Shown: piece by piece, positions 36,560 through 44,996 of the stretch
Position numbering within the stretch: the first letter of the stretch is position 1
Layout: every line of letters starts with the position of its first letter
Assembly: GCA_035266845.1 (NCBI GenBank)
Contig: DATFMP010000054.1
Location: 1 to 64,000, forward strand
From: DATFMP01 sp035266845
GTDB taxonomy: Bacteria > SAR324 > JACQKK01
DNA: 64,000 bases
Direction: 5' to 3'
The notes under the pieces: generated by a model
Database searches by the model: none
What the model was told of the DNA's origin: nothing
Seen by the model: the letters and a program-made list of their open reading frames with translations, nothing else
Program-made: the position numbers and the translations under genes

Positions 36560-39267
36560 CACATACTGAACAAACCAGGATCATGATCCTGGAGGACGAG
36601 GCCATCGTCGCCATGGAGCTGGAAGAGCGGCTGACCGCCCTCGGCTACCGTGTCGCCGGACCGGTCGCCAGCTTCGACGAGGCCCTGGGATTGGGGCAGG
36701 AGCACCCGCCGGACCTGCTGCTGGCGGATATCCGCATCGACGGTTGTGCGGACGGCATCGAGGTGGCCTGCGCCTTCCGCGACCGCTTCCGCGTGCCCAC
36801 CGTCTTCCTCTCGGCCCATGCGGATGCCACAACGGTGCGGCGGGCGCTGAACTCGGCCCCGTTCGGCTATCTCACCAAGCCCTTCCGCGAACAGGAACTG
36901 CACGCTACCATCGAGGCGGCGCTGCACCGGCACCGCCTGGAGCAGGCGCTGGAACGGCGCGAGGCGCAACTTCGCATGGCCCAGCGGCTCGGCCAGATGG
37001 GGCACTGGGAGCGCGATCTGCACGGAAGCGGCGGCTACCTGTCGCCGGAAATCTGCGGGATTCTGGGGATCGACCCGGACGCGTTGGAGGGCGATCTGTA
37101 CCAGCAGTTCCTGGCATGCGTACACCCGGATGACCGCGAGAGGCTGCGTACCGGGCGGGTAAACGAGGCAGAAGCCCTGGCGCCCCAGGAGCACCGCTAT
37201 CGCATCGTGCGGCCAGACGGGGAGATGCGCCACATCCACTCTCGCACGCAGGTGGTGCGCGACGCGGCCGGACGGCCGACCAAGATCTTCGGCATGTCCC
37301 AGGATGTGACGGAACTGGAGCGGGCACTGATCTCGGTGCAGGAGAGCGAGGCGCGCTTTGCCACGCTGTTCGATAGCTCGCCGGACGCCCTGGTGGTCGT
37401 GGACGGAGACGGAGATGGACGGATCATCCTGGCCAACGGTCCCGCGAAAGCCCTGTTTGGCTATTCGGATGAGGAGTTTGCCAGGCTGGAGGTGGAAGCG
37501 CTGGTGCCGGGTTCCCTGCGGGCCAAGCACCGCCAACTCCGCGCTGCGTTCGCCGAGGCTCCGCGTCCCCGTGCCATGGGAAGCAACCGGCTTCTGGAGG
37601 CAGTGACCAAGGACGGGCGTCATCTGCCGGTGGCAGTTAGCCTGGGGCACACCACGCTCGACGGCAAGCTGGTGGTGATCGCCGCCATCCGCGATGTTTC
37701 CCCCCAGATTCAGGCAGAGCAGAAGCTGCGTGAGAGCGAGGAACGGCACCGCCTGCTGATCGAGCAGGCCTCCGACGGCATCTTTCTCTCCGATGCAGAG
37801 GGCTGGTACCGGGACGTCAACCCCGCAGGCTGCCAGATGCTGGGGTACTCCCGCGAAGAACTGCTGCGGTTGAACTTGCGGGACGTCGCCGTGCCGGAGG
37901 ACCTGGCGCGAACGCCCTTGCGCATCGATGACCTGAAGGCGGGGAAGGTGGTCGTAATCGAACGCCTGCTGCGGCGCAAGGACGGGACTGTGCTCCCCGT
38001 CGAGATCAGCGCCAAGGCCCTGCGCGACGGCCAGCTGCAGGCCATCGTGCGGGACATCACCGAGCGCCGTCAGGCCGAGGAGCAATTGCGCAACAGCGAG
38101 GAGCGCCTGCGCCAGAGCCAGAAGATGGAGGCGGTGGGGCACCTCGCCGGGGGCATGGCGCACGACTTCAACAACATGCTGCAGGTGGTGCGAGGCTACG
38201 CGCAACTATTGGAGCGCGAGGTAGCCCCCAAATCGGCCGCGGCGCGGGACATCGCCACGATCATGCAGGCGACCGAGGATGCCTCTGCGCTTACGCGCCA
38301 GTTGCTGGCGTTCAGCCGGCAACGCGTGGTGCAGAAGCAGGACGTCGATCTGCTGGCGGTGCTGAACCAGCAGGCGAAAATGCTGCGCCGGCTCATCGGC
38401 GAGCACATCGAGTTGCACGTGGCCGGCCCGGCGTCGCCGTTGCGGGTACACGCGGACCCGGGCCTGCTGCAGCAGGTGTTCCTGAACCTGTGCGTGAACG
38501 CACGCGACGCCATGCCTGACGGCGGGGAACTGACGATTGAGGTGCAGCACTTCCAGACCGCGGCGGCCCTTGGCGGGTCCGCCAGTGCCGCGACCCCGGG
38601 CCCGTATGCCGCCATCTCCGTGCGCGATACGGGCACGGGCATGAGCGAGCAGGTGCGCGAGCACCTGTTCGAGCCGTTCTTCACTACCAAGGAAGCGGGC
38701 AAGGGCACCGGCCTTGGACTGTTTACGGTGTATGGCATCATCAAGCACCACGGCGGGGCGATCGACGTGGACAGCGCTCCAGGCATGGGCACCACATTCC
38801 GCATCCACCTGCCGCTGCGGATCGGTGCACCTGCGCCCGCTCCGACAGCGCTGTTGGACGACGGGCCTGGGGGAACCGAGACCGTGCTCGTCGCAGAGGA
38901 TGACCATGCGGTGCGGGAACTGGTGGTGCGGCTGCTGGAGGAGAAAGGCTACCGGGTCATCGCGGCAAGCGACGGCAACGAGGCGATCGACACGTTCACG
39001 AGACACGCCGACACCATCGACGCCGTGCTGATGGACATGGTGATGCCCAAGCAGACCGGTGCCGCGGTGTACCGTCATGTGCGACAGAGCCATCCCCATC
39101 TGCCGGTGCTCCTCATGACGGGATACGCCGGCAACGCGGTGGATCTGGCGTTCATTGAAGACCACCAGGTGCCAATCATTCGTAAGCCCTACGCGCCCGA
39201 CGATCTGCTGCGCCTGCTACGCAACGTACTGGATGCCGGGAACAGCACGCCAATGCGCATGGCATAG
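36556..39267 (+). CDS. hybrid histidine kinase: REC-PAS-PAS-PAS-HisKA-HATPase-REC
   Basis: 903 residues. The N-terminal receiver keeps the acidic pair (LEDEAIV), the phosphorylatable Asp (LLLADIRIDG) and the Lys (YLTKPF). Three PAS domains follow (around GHWERDLHGSGG, SPDALVVVDGDGDGR and SDGIFLSDAEGWY). Then come HisKA with the phospho-His in LAGGMAHDFNNML, an ATPase domain (NLCVNARDAMP, DTGTGMSEQ, TGLGLFTVYGI) and a second complete receiver (VAEDDHAV, VLMDMVMP, IRKPYAP). Its start overlaps the preceding kinase stop by 4 bases; the first receiver is a likely target of that kinase. There is no DNA-binding output, so signalling must continue to another protein. Confidence 0.92.
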   Translation: MTHTEQTRIMILEDEAIVAMELEERLTALGYRVAGPVASFDEALGLGQEHPPDLLLADIRIDGCADGIEVACAFRDRFRVPTVFLSAHADATTVRRALNSAPFGYLTKPFREQELHATIEAALHRHRLEQALERREAQLRMAQRLGQMGHWERDLHGSGGYLSPEICGILGIDPDALEGDLYQQFLACVHPDDRERLRTGRVNEAEALAPQEHRYRIVRPDGEMRHIHSRTQVVRDAAGRPTKIFGMSQDVTELERALISVQESEARFATLFDSSPDALVVVDGDGDGRIILANGPAKALFGYSDEEFARLEVEALVPGSLRAKHRQLRAAFAEAPRPRAMGSNRLLEAVTKDGRHLPVAVSLGHTTLDGKLVVIAAIRDVSPQIQAEQKLRESEERHRLLIEQASDGIFLSDAEGWYRDVNPAGCQMLGYSREELLRLNLRDVAVPEDLARTPLRIDDLKAGKVVVIERLLRRKDGTVLPVEISAKALRDGQLQAIVRDITERRQAEEQLRNSEERLRQSQKMEAVGHLAGGMAHDFNNMLQVVRGYAQLLEREVAPKSAAARDIATIMQATEDASALTRQLLAFSRQRVVQKQDVDLLAVLNQQAKMLRRLIGEHIELHVAGPASPLRVHADPGLLQQVFLNLCVNARDAMPDGGELTIEVQHFQTAAALGGSASAATPGPYAAISVRDTGTGMSEQVREHLFEPFFTTKEAGKGTGLGLFTVYGIIKHHGGAIDVDSAPGMGTTFRIHLPLRIGAPAPAPTALLDDGPGGTETVLVAEDDHAVRELVVRLLEEKGYRVIAASDGNEAIDTFTRHADTIDAVLMDMVMPKQTGAAVYRHVRQSHPHLPVLLMTGYAGNAVDLAFIEDHQVPIIRKPYAPDDLLRLLRNVLDAGNSTPMRMA

Positions 39268-39586
39268 TACCGGTTGACGTCGTCCTTCTCGCCCATCCGC
39301 CCACACCTGACCAGGTGCGGGCCTGCGTTGTCGTAGGCGAAGCTGGTGCGCCCACCACGCCCGCCTGCTGCCAGCTCTCCGAAACGATTGCAGGTTTCGC
39401 GCTTCTTCCCACGGGCTGTGGCGCTTGCGGCCCGAGCTGTCGCTTGACGCTCTCCAGGCAACTCCGCGGACGGGATGCGAGCGGGAAGGCGCGAATTCGG
39501 CCGGTGAATGAGGTGCTTGACATATCCATTGTTACCGATTATTCACCATTAGTGATGGTTCACGCATTAATTTGTATGGTTGAGAT
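39268..39586 (+). other. intergenic region before the XRE gene
   Basis: 319 bases. Only the last 70 bases hold clear signals (promoter and palindrome at 39517-39559). The rest shows no gene or structure I can support. Confidence 0.5.
39517..39559 (+). promoter_or_regulatory. promoter and palindromic operator of the XRE gene
   Basis: TTGACA at 39517-39522 (perfect -35), 17-base spacer, TATTCA at 39540-39545 as a weak -10. Overlapping its end is the inverted repeat ACCAT-TAGTG-ATGGT (39545-39559) inside TTCACC...GGTTCAC. The position fits autorepression by the small XRE protein encoded 28 bases downstream. Confidence 0.55.
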
Positions 39587-39832
39587 GTGATTACCGCAGC
39601 ACAATTGCGCGCCGCGCGGGCCCTGCTGGGCATGGATCAGCGCGTGCTGGCCGAGGCCGCAGGACTGTCCGTGCCTACGATCCAGCGCATGGAGGCCAGC
39701 GAGGACGTGATCCGCGGCAATGTGGACTCGCTCATGAAGCTGGTGGCGGCACTGGATGCAGCGGGCATCGAGCTCATCAATGAGGGAGCCGTCAGCCGGG
39801 GTGGCGGGCGCGGAGTTCGCCTGAAGCAATGA
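39587..39832 (+). CDS. small XRE-family transcriptional regulator
   Basis: 81 residues, start GTG. A helix-turn-helix domain fills most of it: TAAQLRAARALLGMDQRVLA then LSVPTIQRMEASED as the recognition region. A short C-terminal tail (INEGAVSRGGGRGVRLKQ) fits the type that often regulates neighbouring genes. It lies 82 bases ahead of the hydrogenase-like operon on the same strand, so it may control that operon as well as itself. Confidence 0.8.
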   Translation: MITAAQLRAARALLGMDQRVLAEAAGLSVPTIQRMEASEDVIRGNVDSLMKLVAALDAAGIELINEGAVSRGGGRGVRLKQ

Positions 39833-39914
39833 GACCCGAAACCATTGCGGCGCGCTCCTTGCCCGGGGTGTCTGTTTCCGCTTCGGCAGGCGTGACGGCC
39901 TGCGAGGAGCGGCG

Positions 39915-41927
39915 ATGGGCCTAGCGGCACTGCTCGGAACGGTGGCAGCGCTGCTGGCCCTGGGCATCCTGGTGCTGCCGTTGGCCCACCGGCGTCCCGC
40001 TTCGCCGCTGGTCTACGGCACCACCCTGATGCTGTGCGGCATCGCGCTGGTCATTGCCACCCGACATCTGCTGACACGAGGTGCCTCCGCCGAAGACCTG
40101 GTGTTGCCGCTGGGAATCCCCTGGCTGGGCGCCCACTTCCGGCTCGACGCGCTGGCCGCCTTCTTCCTGCTGGTGGTGAACCTGGGGGGCGTGTCCGCAA
40201 GCCTGTTCAGCCTGGGCTACGGCCGGCACGAGTCCGCACCCGGCCGGGTGCTGCCGTTCTATGCCGCATTCCTGGCGGGCATGAACCTGGTGGTGCTGGC
40301 CGCGGACGCGTTCACGTTCCTGCTCGCGTGGGAGTTCATGTCGCTCAGCTCCTGGGCCCTGGTGATGGCCCACCACAAGGAGCCGGGCACTGCCCATGCG
40401 GGATTCGTGTATCTGGCCATGGCCAGCTTTGGCACACTTTGCCTGCTGCTAGCCTTCGGCCTGCTGGCGGGTCCCCAGGGCGCTTACGCGTTCGATCAGA
40501 TGCGGGCCCATCCGCCCGGCCCCGTCATCGCCGGGCTGGCCCTGCTGCTGGCGGTGTTGGGTGCCGGCTCCAAGGCAGGCTTGGTGCCCCTGCACCCCTG
40601 GCTGCCCCTGGCCCACCCCGCCGCCCCCAGCCAGGTTTCCGCCCTGATGAGCGGCGTGATGACGAAGGTCGCACTGTATGGCTTCGTGCGCATCGTGTTC
40701 GACCTGCTGGGCCCGCCCGAGTGGTGGTGGAGCGTGCCCGTGCTGGTGCTCGGGGGCCTGAGCGCCGTGCTGGGCGTGCTCAATGCCCTCATGCAGAACG
40801 ACCTGAAGCGGCTGTTGGCCTACAGCACGGTGGAAAACGTCGGCATCATTGCCATCGGGTTGGGCCTGTCCCTGGCCTTCCGGGCCACCGGAATCGGCTG
40901 GGCGGCCTCGCTCGCGCTCACGGCCGCGCTGTTCCACGTGCTCAACCACTCGCTCTTCAAGAGCCTGCTCTTCTTCGGCTCGGGTGCCGTGATGATGGCC
41001 ACCGACGAGCGCGACATGGACCGGCTGGGCGGCCTGATTCACCCCATGCCCCTCACGGCATTCGCCTTTCTGGTGGGAGCCGCGGCCATTTCCGCCCTGC
41101 CGCCGCTCAACGGATTCGCGTCCGAGTGGCTGACCTTCCAGTCGATCCTGGTCAGTCCCCAACTGCCCCAGTGGGGCCTGCGCTTCCTGGTACCGGCCGT
41201 AGGAGCGATACTGGCGCTCTCTGCGGCGCTTGCGGCCGCTTGCTTCGTCAAGGCCTTCGGCATCACCTTCCTGGGCAGGCCCCGCTCGGCCCGGGCCCAG
41301 GGTGCCTCCGAGGTCGACGCGTTCGCCCTGGCCGCCATGTTCGGCTTGGCTGCGTTGTGTCTGGCGGCCGGACTGATGCCCGGCGTAGTGGTCGATGCCC
41401 TCGCGCCCGTGACCCAGGCGCTCACGGGCGCACACGTGCCGGTGCAGCGGGGGCTGGCCTGGCTGTCCCTCGTGCCCATCGCGGAGAGTCGCAGCGCTTA
41501 CAATGGCTTGGTGCTGTTCACGTTCATCGCCCTGTCCACACTGGCCACGGTGGTCGCGATCCACCGCTTGGCGTCCCACGCCGTGCGTCGCGGGCCCGCA
41601 TGGGACTGCGGATTTCCCGATGCCAGTCCGGCAACCCAGTACAGCGCGGGCAGCTTTGGGCAGCCCATCCGCCGCACGTTCGGCACGATCATCTTCGCCG
41701 CCCGCGAGCACATCACCATGCCTTTGCCGGGGGACCCGGCTCCAGCGCGGCTCGAACTGCAATTGCGGGATTTCATCTGGAATTGGCTCTACCAGCCACT
41801 GGGGGGCCTCGTCGGCCGGGTGGCCGATCTTCTCAACCACCTCCAGTTCCTCACGATCCGCAAGTATCTGAGCCTGGTTTTCGGCGTGCTCATCGTGCTC
41901 CTGCTGTTGCTGGCCGTATGGCGCTGA
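39915..41927 (+). CDS. hyfB: HyfB-like antiporter-type subunit of an Ehr / hydrogenase-4-like complex
   Basis: 670 residues with GAGGAG ahead of the ATG; about 14-16 membrane segments. It is homologous to complex I NuoL/M/N and Mrp antiporter subunits. The charged residues of the proton path are present: Glu in LLAWEFMSLSSWA, Lys in GSKAGLVPLHPWLPLAHP and Lys in NHSLFKSLLFF. The extended C-terminus ends in one more helix (LVFGVLIVLLLLLAVW). It probably moves H+ or Na+ across the inner membrane, driven by redox chemistry in the peripheral arm. First gene of the operon; its stop overlaps the next start by 10 bases. Confidence 0.9.
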   Translation: MGLAALLGTVAALLALGILVLPLAHRRPASPLVYGTTLMLCGIALVIATRHLLTRGASAEDLVLPLGIPWLGAHFRLDALAAFFLLVVNLGGVSASLFSLGYGRHESAPGRVLPFYAAFLAGMNLVVLAADAFTFLLAWEFMSLSSWALVMAHHKEPGTAHAGFVYLAMASFGTLCLLLAFGLLAGPQGAYAFDQMRAHPPGPVIAGLALLLAVLGAGSKAGLVPLHPWLPLAHPAAPSQVSALMSGVMTKVALYGFVRIVFDLLGPPEWWWSVPVLVLGGLSAVLGVLNALMQNDLKRLLAYSTVENVGIIAIGLGLSLAFRATGIGWAASLALTAALFHVLNHSLFKSLLFFGSGAVMMATDERDMDRLGGLIHPMPLTAFAFLVGAAAISALPPLNGFASEWLTFQSILVSPQLPQWGLRFLVPAVGAILALSAALAAACFVKAFGITFLGRPRSARAQGASEVDAFALAAMFGLAALCLAAGLMPGVVVDALAPVTQALTGAHVPVQRGLAWLSLVPIAESRSAYNGLVLFTFIALSTLATVVAIHRLASHAVRRGPAWDCGFPDASPATQYSAGSFGQPIRRTFGTIIFAAREHITMPLPGDPAPARLELQLRDFIWNWLYQPLGGLVGRVADLLNHLQFLTIRKYLSLVFGVLIVLLLLLAVWR

Positions 41928-42874
41928 CCCGCGATCTGATCATCCAGGGCGCCCAGGTGTTGCTGGTGCTGGCGCTCGCGCCACTGCTGACGGGCTGGGT
42001 GCGCAAGGTCAAGGCGCGCCTGCTGAGACGCCGGGGGCCGCCACTGCTGCAGCCCTATCGCGAGTTGCTGCGACTGATCCGCAAGGAGGCAGTGCTGGCG
42101 GAGAACGCATCGTGGCTGTTCCGTGTGGCGCCCTACATGATCTTCTCGGCCATCTGGGTCGCCGCGGCGCTGGTGCCGACCTTCTCCATCCAACTGATCT
42201 TCGGCCGGGCTGCAGACCTCATCGTCATCGTGGCCCTACTGGGCAGCGCACGCTTCTTCCTGGCGCTGGCGGGCCTGGACGTCGGTACCAGCTTCGGGGG
42301 TATTGGATCGAGCCGGGAGATGATGCTTGCCGCGCTGGCCGAGCCGGCGATGCTGATGATCGTGTTCACGCTGTCGCTGATGGCCGGCTCCACGCAGCTA
42401 TCCTCGATCGCGGAATACATGATCGGGCCCACAGTGGGCATCCGCATTTCGCTGGCCCTGTCCGCCGTCGCGCTGATCATGGTCGCCCTCGCGGAAAACG
42501 CGCGCATCCCGGTGGACAACCCCGCCACCCACCTTGAGCTGACCATGGTGCATGAGGCGATGGTGCTGGAGTACTCCGGCCGTCACCTCGCCATGATCGA
42601 GGCGGCGTCCTCGCTGAAGCTGCTGCTGTACGTCTCGCTGCTGGCGGCGATCTTCACCCCGTGGGGCATGGCCTCGACCGGTCAGTCCCTGGCGGCCTAC
42701 CTGCTCGGCGCCGCGGTGTACGCGGCCAAATTGGCTGCGGGTGGGTTCGCGCTCGCGGTGTTCGAAACCTCCATCGCCAAGATGCGCGTGTTCCGCGTGT
42801 CCCAGTTTCTGGGCGCGGCGCTCATGCTGGGGCTCTTGGCCACACTGCTGCTGTTCGTGTCCCGGAACCTGTGA
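41918..42874 (+). CDS. hyfC: HyfC-like (NuoH-type) membrane subunit
   Basis: 318 residues with about eight membrane helices. It is homologous to formate hydrogenlyase subunit 4/HyfC and complex I NuoH, the anchor of the peripheral arm. Conserved parts include LLQPYRELLRLIRKE at the first cytoplasmic loop and ENARIPVDNPATHLELTMVHEAM, the acidic loop facing the large subunit. The start lies inside the hyfB end and the stop shares a base with the next ATG, so translation is coupled throughout. Confidence 0.9.
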   Translation: MALTRDLIIQGAQVLLVLALAPLLTGWVRKVKARLLRRRGPPLLQPYRELLRLIRKEAVLAENASWLFRVAPYMIFSAIWVAAALVPTFSIQLIFGRAADLIVIVALLGSARFFLALAGLDVGTSFGGIGSSREMMLAALAEPAMLMIVFTLSLMAGSTQLSSIAEYMIGPTVGIRISLALSAVALIMVALAENARIPVDNPATHLELTMVHEAMVLEYSGRHLAMIEAASSLKLLLYVSLLAAIFTPWGMASTGQSLAAYLLGAAVYAAKLAAGGFALAVFETSIAKMRVFRVSQFLGAALMLGLLATLLLFVSRNL

Positions 42875-43536
42875 TGGAGCCCCTTCAATTCGACATGGCG
42901 CACCTGCTGGCCGGTGGGTTGGTGCTGGTCAGCTTCATGCTGCTCTACCAGGAGCGCATGTACGCGCTGCTCAACCTGTTCGCCCTGCACGCCGTGGTGC
43001 TCGCGCTGTCCGTGGCTTGGCAGGCCTTCATTCAGCAGGCCCCGCACCTGTACATCACGGCCGCCATCGCGCTGGGGTTCAAGGGCATCGTGATTCCGGT
43101 AGCCCTGCACCGGATCGTGCAGCGCCTGCACATTCATCGTGCCATCGAGGCGGTCGTGGGCATCGGCCCGACCATGCTGGCGGGGATGGGGCTGGTAGCG
43201 CTGTCCGTCGGCGTCATCCTTCCGATCACGAGCGCCTCCAGCAGCCTCGCCCGTGAGGACCTGGCGTTCTCCCTGGCGGTGATCCTGCTCGGCTTGCTCA
43301 TGATGGTGTCGCGCCGGAATGCGGTCAGCCAGGTGGTAGGGTTCATGTCGCTGGAAAACGGGCTGATTCTGGCGGCGGCCGGCGCCAAGGGCATGCCCCT
43401 CGTCGTTGAGATCAGCGTCGCCTTTTCCATCCTGATCGCGTTCATCGTGATCGGCATCTTCCTGTTCCGCATCCGCGAGCGCTTCGACACGGTGGACCTG
43501 CACGCGCTGGACAGCTTTCGCGGAGAGCGCCCATGA
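42874..43536 (+). CDS. hyfE: HyfE-like (NuoK-related) membrane subunit
   Basis: 220 residues with about six to seven membrane helices. It matches HyfE of hydrogenase-4: QERMYALLNLFALHAVVLAL, ALGFKGIVIPVALHRIV and SLENGLILAAAGAKGMPLVVE, the last with the membrane Glu shared with NuoK. Its start overlaps the hyfC stop (TGATG), and its end overlaps the hyfF-like start by 4 bases. Confidence 0.88.
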   Translation: MEPLQFDMAHLLAGGLVLVSFMLLYQERMYALLNLFALHAVVLALSVAWQAFIQQAPHLYITAAIALGFKGIVIPVALHRIVQRLHIHRAIEAVVGIGPTMLAGMGLVALSVGVILPITSASSSLAREDLAFSLAVILLGLLMMVSRRNAVSQVVGFMSLENGLILAAAGAKGMPLVVEISVAFSILIAFIVIGIFLFRIRERFDTVDLHALDSFRGERP

Positions 43537-44981
43537 ACGACCCCGGTGCAATGCTGGTCAGCGCCGTGCTGTGGATCCCGGCCGCGGCCGTGGTGATCCT
43601 GGCGCTGATTCCGGGCTACCGCGTCACCGCCCGGCTCAACGTGCTGGCCTCGCTGCTGACCTTCGCCGCCGCGCTGCTGCTGCTGGGCTGGCGACCGCCC
43701 ACGGGCCAGTTCCTCATGGTGGACGACGTGAACGTCGTCTTCATCGTGCTCAATACCCTGGTGGGATTCACCACCAGCCTCTTCAGCGCCAATTACATCG
43801 CGCACGAGCTGGAAACCGGCCGGCTCACCCCCAAGTCCCTGCGGTTCTACCACGCCATGTTCCAGGGCATGATGGGCGCGATGAACCTGGCCCTGCTGGC
43901 CAACAATGTGGGGCTGATGTGGGTAGCGGTGGAGATCGCCACTCTCACCACCGTGCTGATGGTCGGCGTGTACCGCACCCACGAGGCGCTAGAGGCCGCC
44001 TGGAAGTACTTCATCCTCGGCAGCGTGGGCATCGCCCTGGCGCTCTTCGGGACCATCGTGGTCTATCTCGCCGCCCGCTCGGTGGTGGGAGAAGGGCTGG
44101 ATGCGATGGCGTGGACCGTGCTCGTGCGCGCTGCGCCGGCACTCGATCCGCACCTGCTCAATCTCGCCTTCGTGTTCCTGCTGCTGGGCTATGGCACCAA
44201 GGTGGGTCTGGCGCCGCTGCACGCTTGGCTTCCCGATGCTCATGCGGAAGGGCCCACGCCCATTTCCGCCGTGCTCTCCGGGTTGCTGCTCAATGTGGCC
44301 CTGTTCGCCCTGCTGCGCTTCCGCATGGTGATGGCGGGCAATCCGCACACGCTGGCGGCGGGCCCGCTGATGGTGTCCATGGGTCTGGCTTCGCTGATCT
44401 TCGCGGCGTTCATGCTCTACCGGCGGCACGACATCAAGCGTCTGTTCGCCTACTCGTCCATCGAGCACATGGGCATCATCACGTTCGCCTTTGGCATGGG
44501 TGGCCCGCTGGCCAATTTCGCCGGCCTGCTGCACATGACCATGCACAGTCTCACCAAGTCCGCGATCTTCTTTGCCGTGGGCCACGTGGCCCAGGCCAAG
44601 GGCACGCAGAAGCTGGCGGACATCCGCGGTCTGACCGTAACCCATCCCGTGCTGGGCTGGGGCCTGCTGCTGGGCGTGTTCGCCATCGCGGGAATGCCGC
44701 CGATGGGCGTGTTCATGAGCGAATTCCTCGTGGTCAGCTCCACGTTCGCTCGCCAGCCGTTGATCGCCATCCCGCTGGTGCTGGGCCTGCTGGTCGCCTT
44801 CGGCGCATTGCTACTGCAGGCGACGCGCATCGGCTTCGGGGAGGCTTACGGGAGCAGGGAGCCCGTACACGCGTCCTACGTGCCCATGTTCGCACACCTG
44901 AGCCTGGTGCTGGTGGCCGGCATCTACGTGCCGGGGCCCATTGTGGCTTGGTTCCAGCACGTCGCCACCCTGCTGGGCTGA
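43533..44981 (+). CDS. hyfF: HyfF-like antiporter-type subunit
   Basis: 482 residues, a second NuoL/M/N-type channel. Key residues: Glu in LMWVAVEIATLTTVLM, Lys in GYGTKVGLAPLHAWLPDAHA and Lys in HSLTKSAIFFAVGHVAQ. Shorter than HyfB and lacking a long C-terminal helix. With HyfB it gives the complex two proton or sodium channels. Overlaps hyfE by 4 bases and is followed by the large subunit after 15 bases. Confidence 0.9.
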   Translation: MNDPGAMLVSAVLWIPAAAVVILALIPGYRVTARLNVLASLLTFAAALLLLGWRPPTGQFLMVDDVNVVFIVLNTLVGFTTSLFSANYIAHELETGRLTPKSLRFYHAMFQGMMGAMNLALLANNVGLMWVAVEIATLTTVLMVGVYRTHEALEAAWKYFILGSVGIALALFGTIVVYLAARSVVGEGLDAMAWTVLVRAAPALDPHLLNLAFVFLLLGYGTKVGLAPLHAWLPDAHAEGPTPISAVLSGLLLNVALFALLRFRMVMAGNPHTLAAGPLMVSMGLASLIFAAFMLYRRHDIKRLFAYSSIEHMGIITFAFGMGGPLANFAGLLHMTMHSLTKSAIFFAVGHVAQAKGTQKLADIRGLTVTHPVLGWGLLLGVFAIAGMPPMGVFMSEFLVVSSTFARQPLIAIPLVLGLLVAFGALLLQATRIGFGEAYGSREPVHASYVPMFAHLSLVLVAGIYVPGPIVAWFQHVATLLG

Positions 44982-44996
44982 GCCGAAGGAGCCGTC

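Noticed and set aside
39189..39461. Minus-strand open frame of 90 codons in the gap before the XRE gene
   Set aside because: It overlaps the end of the hybrid kinase gene, and the translation has no recognisable family.
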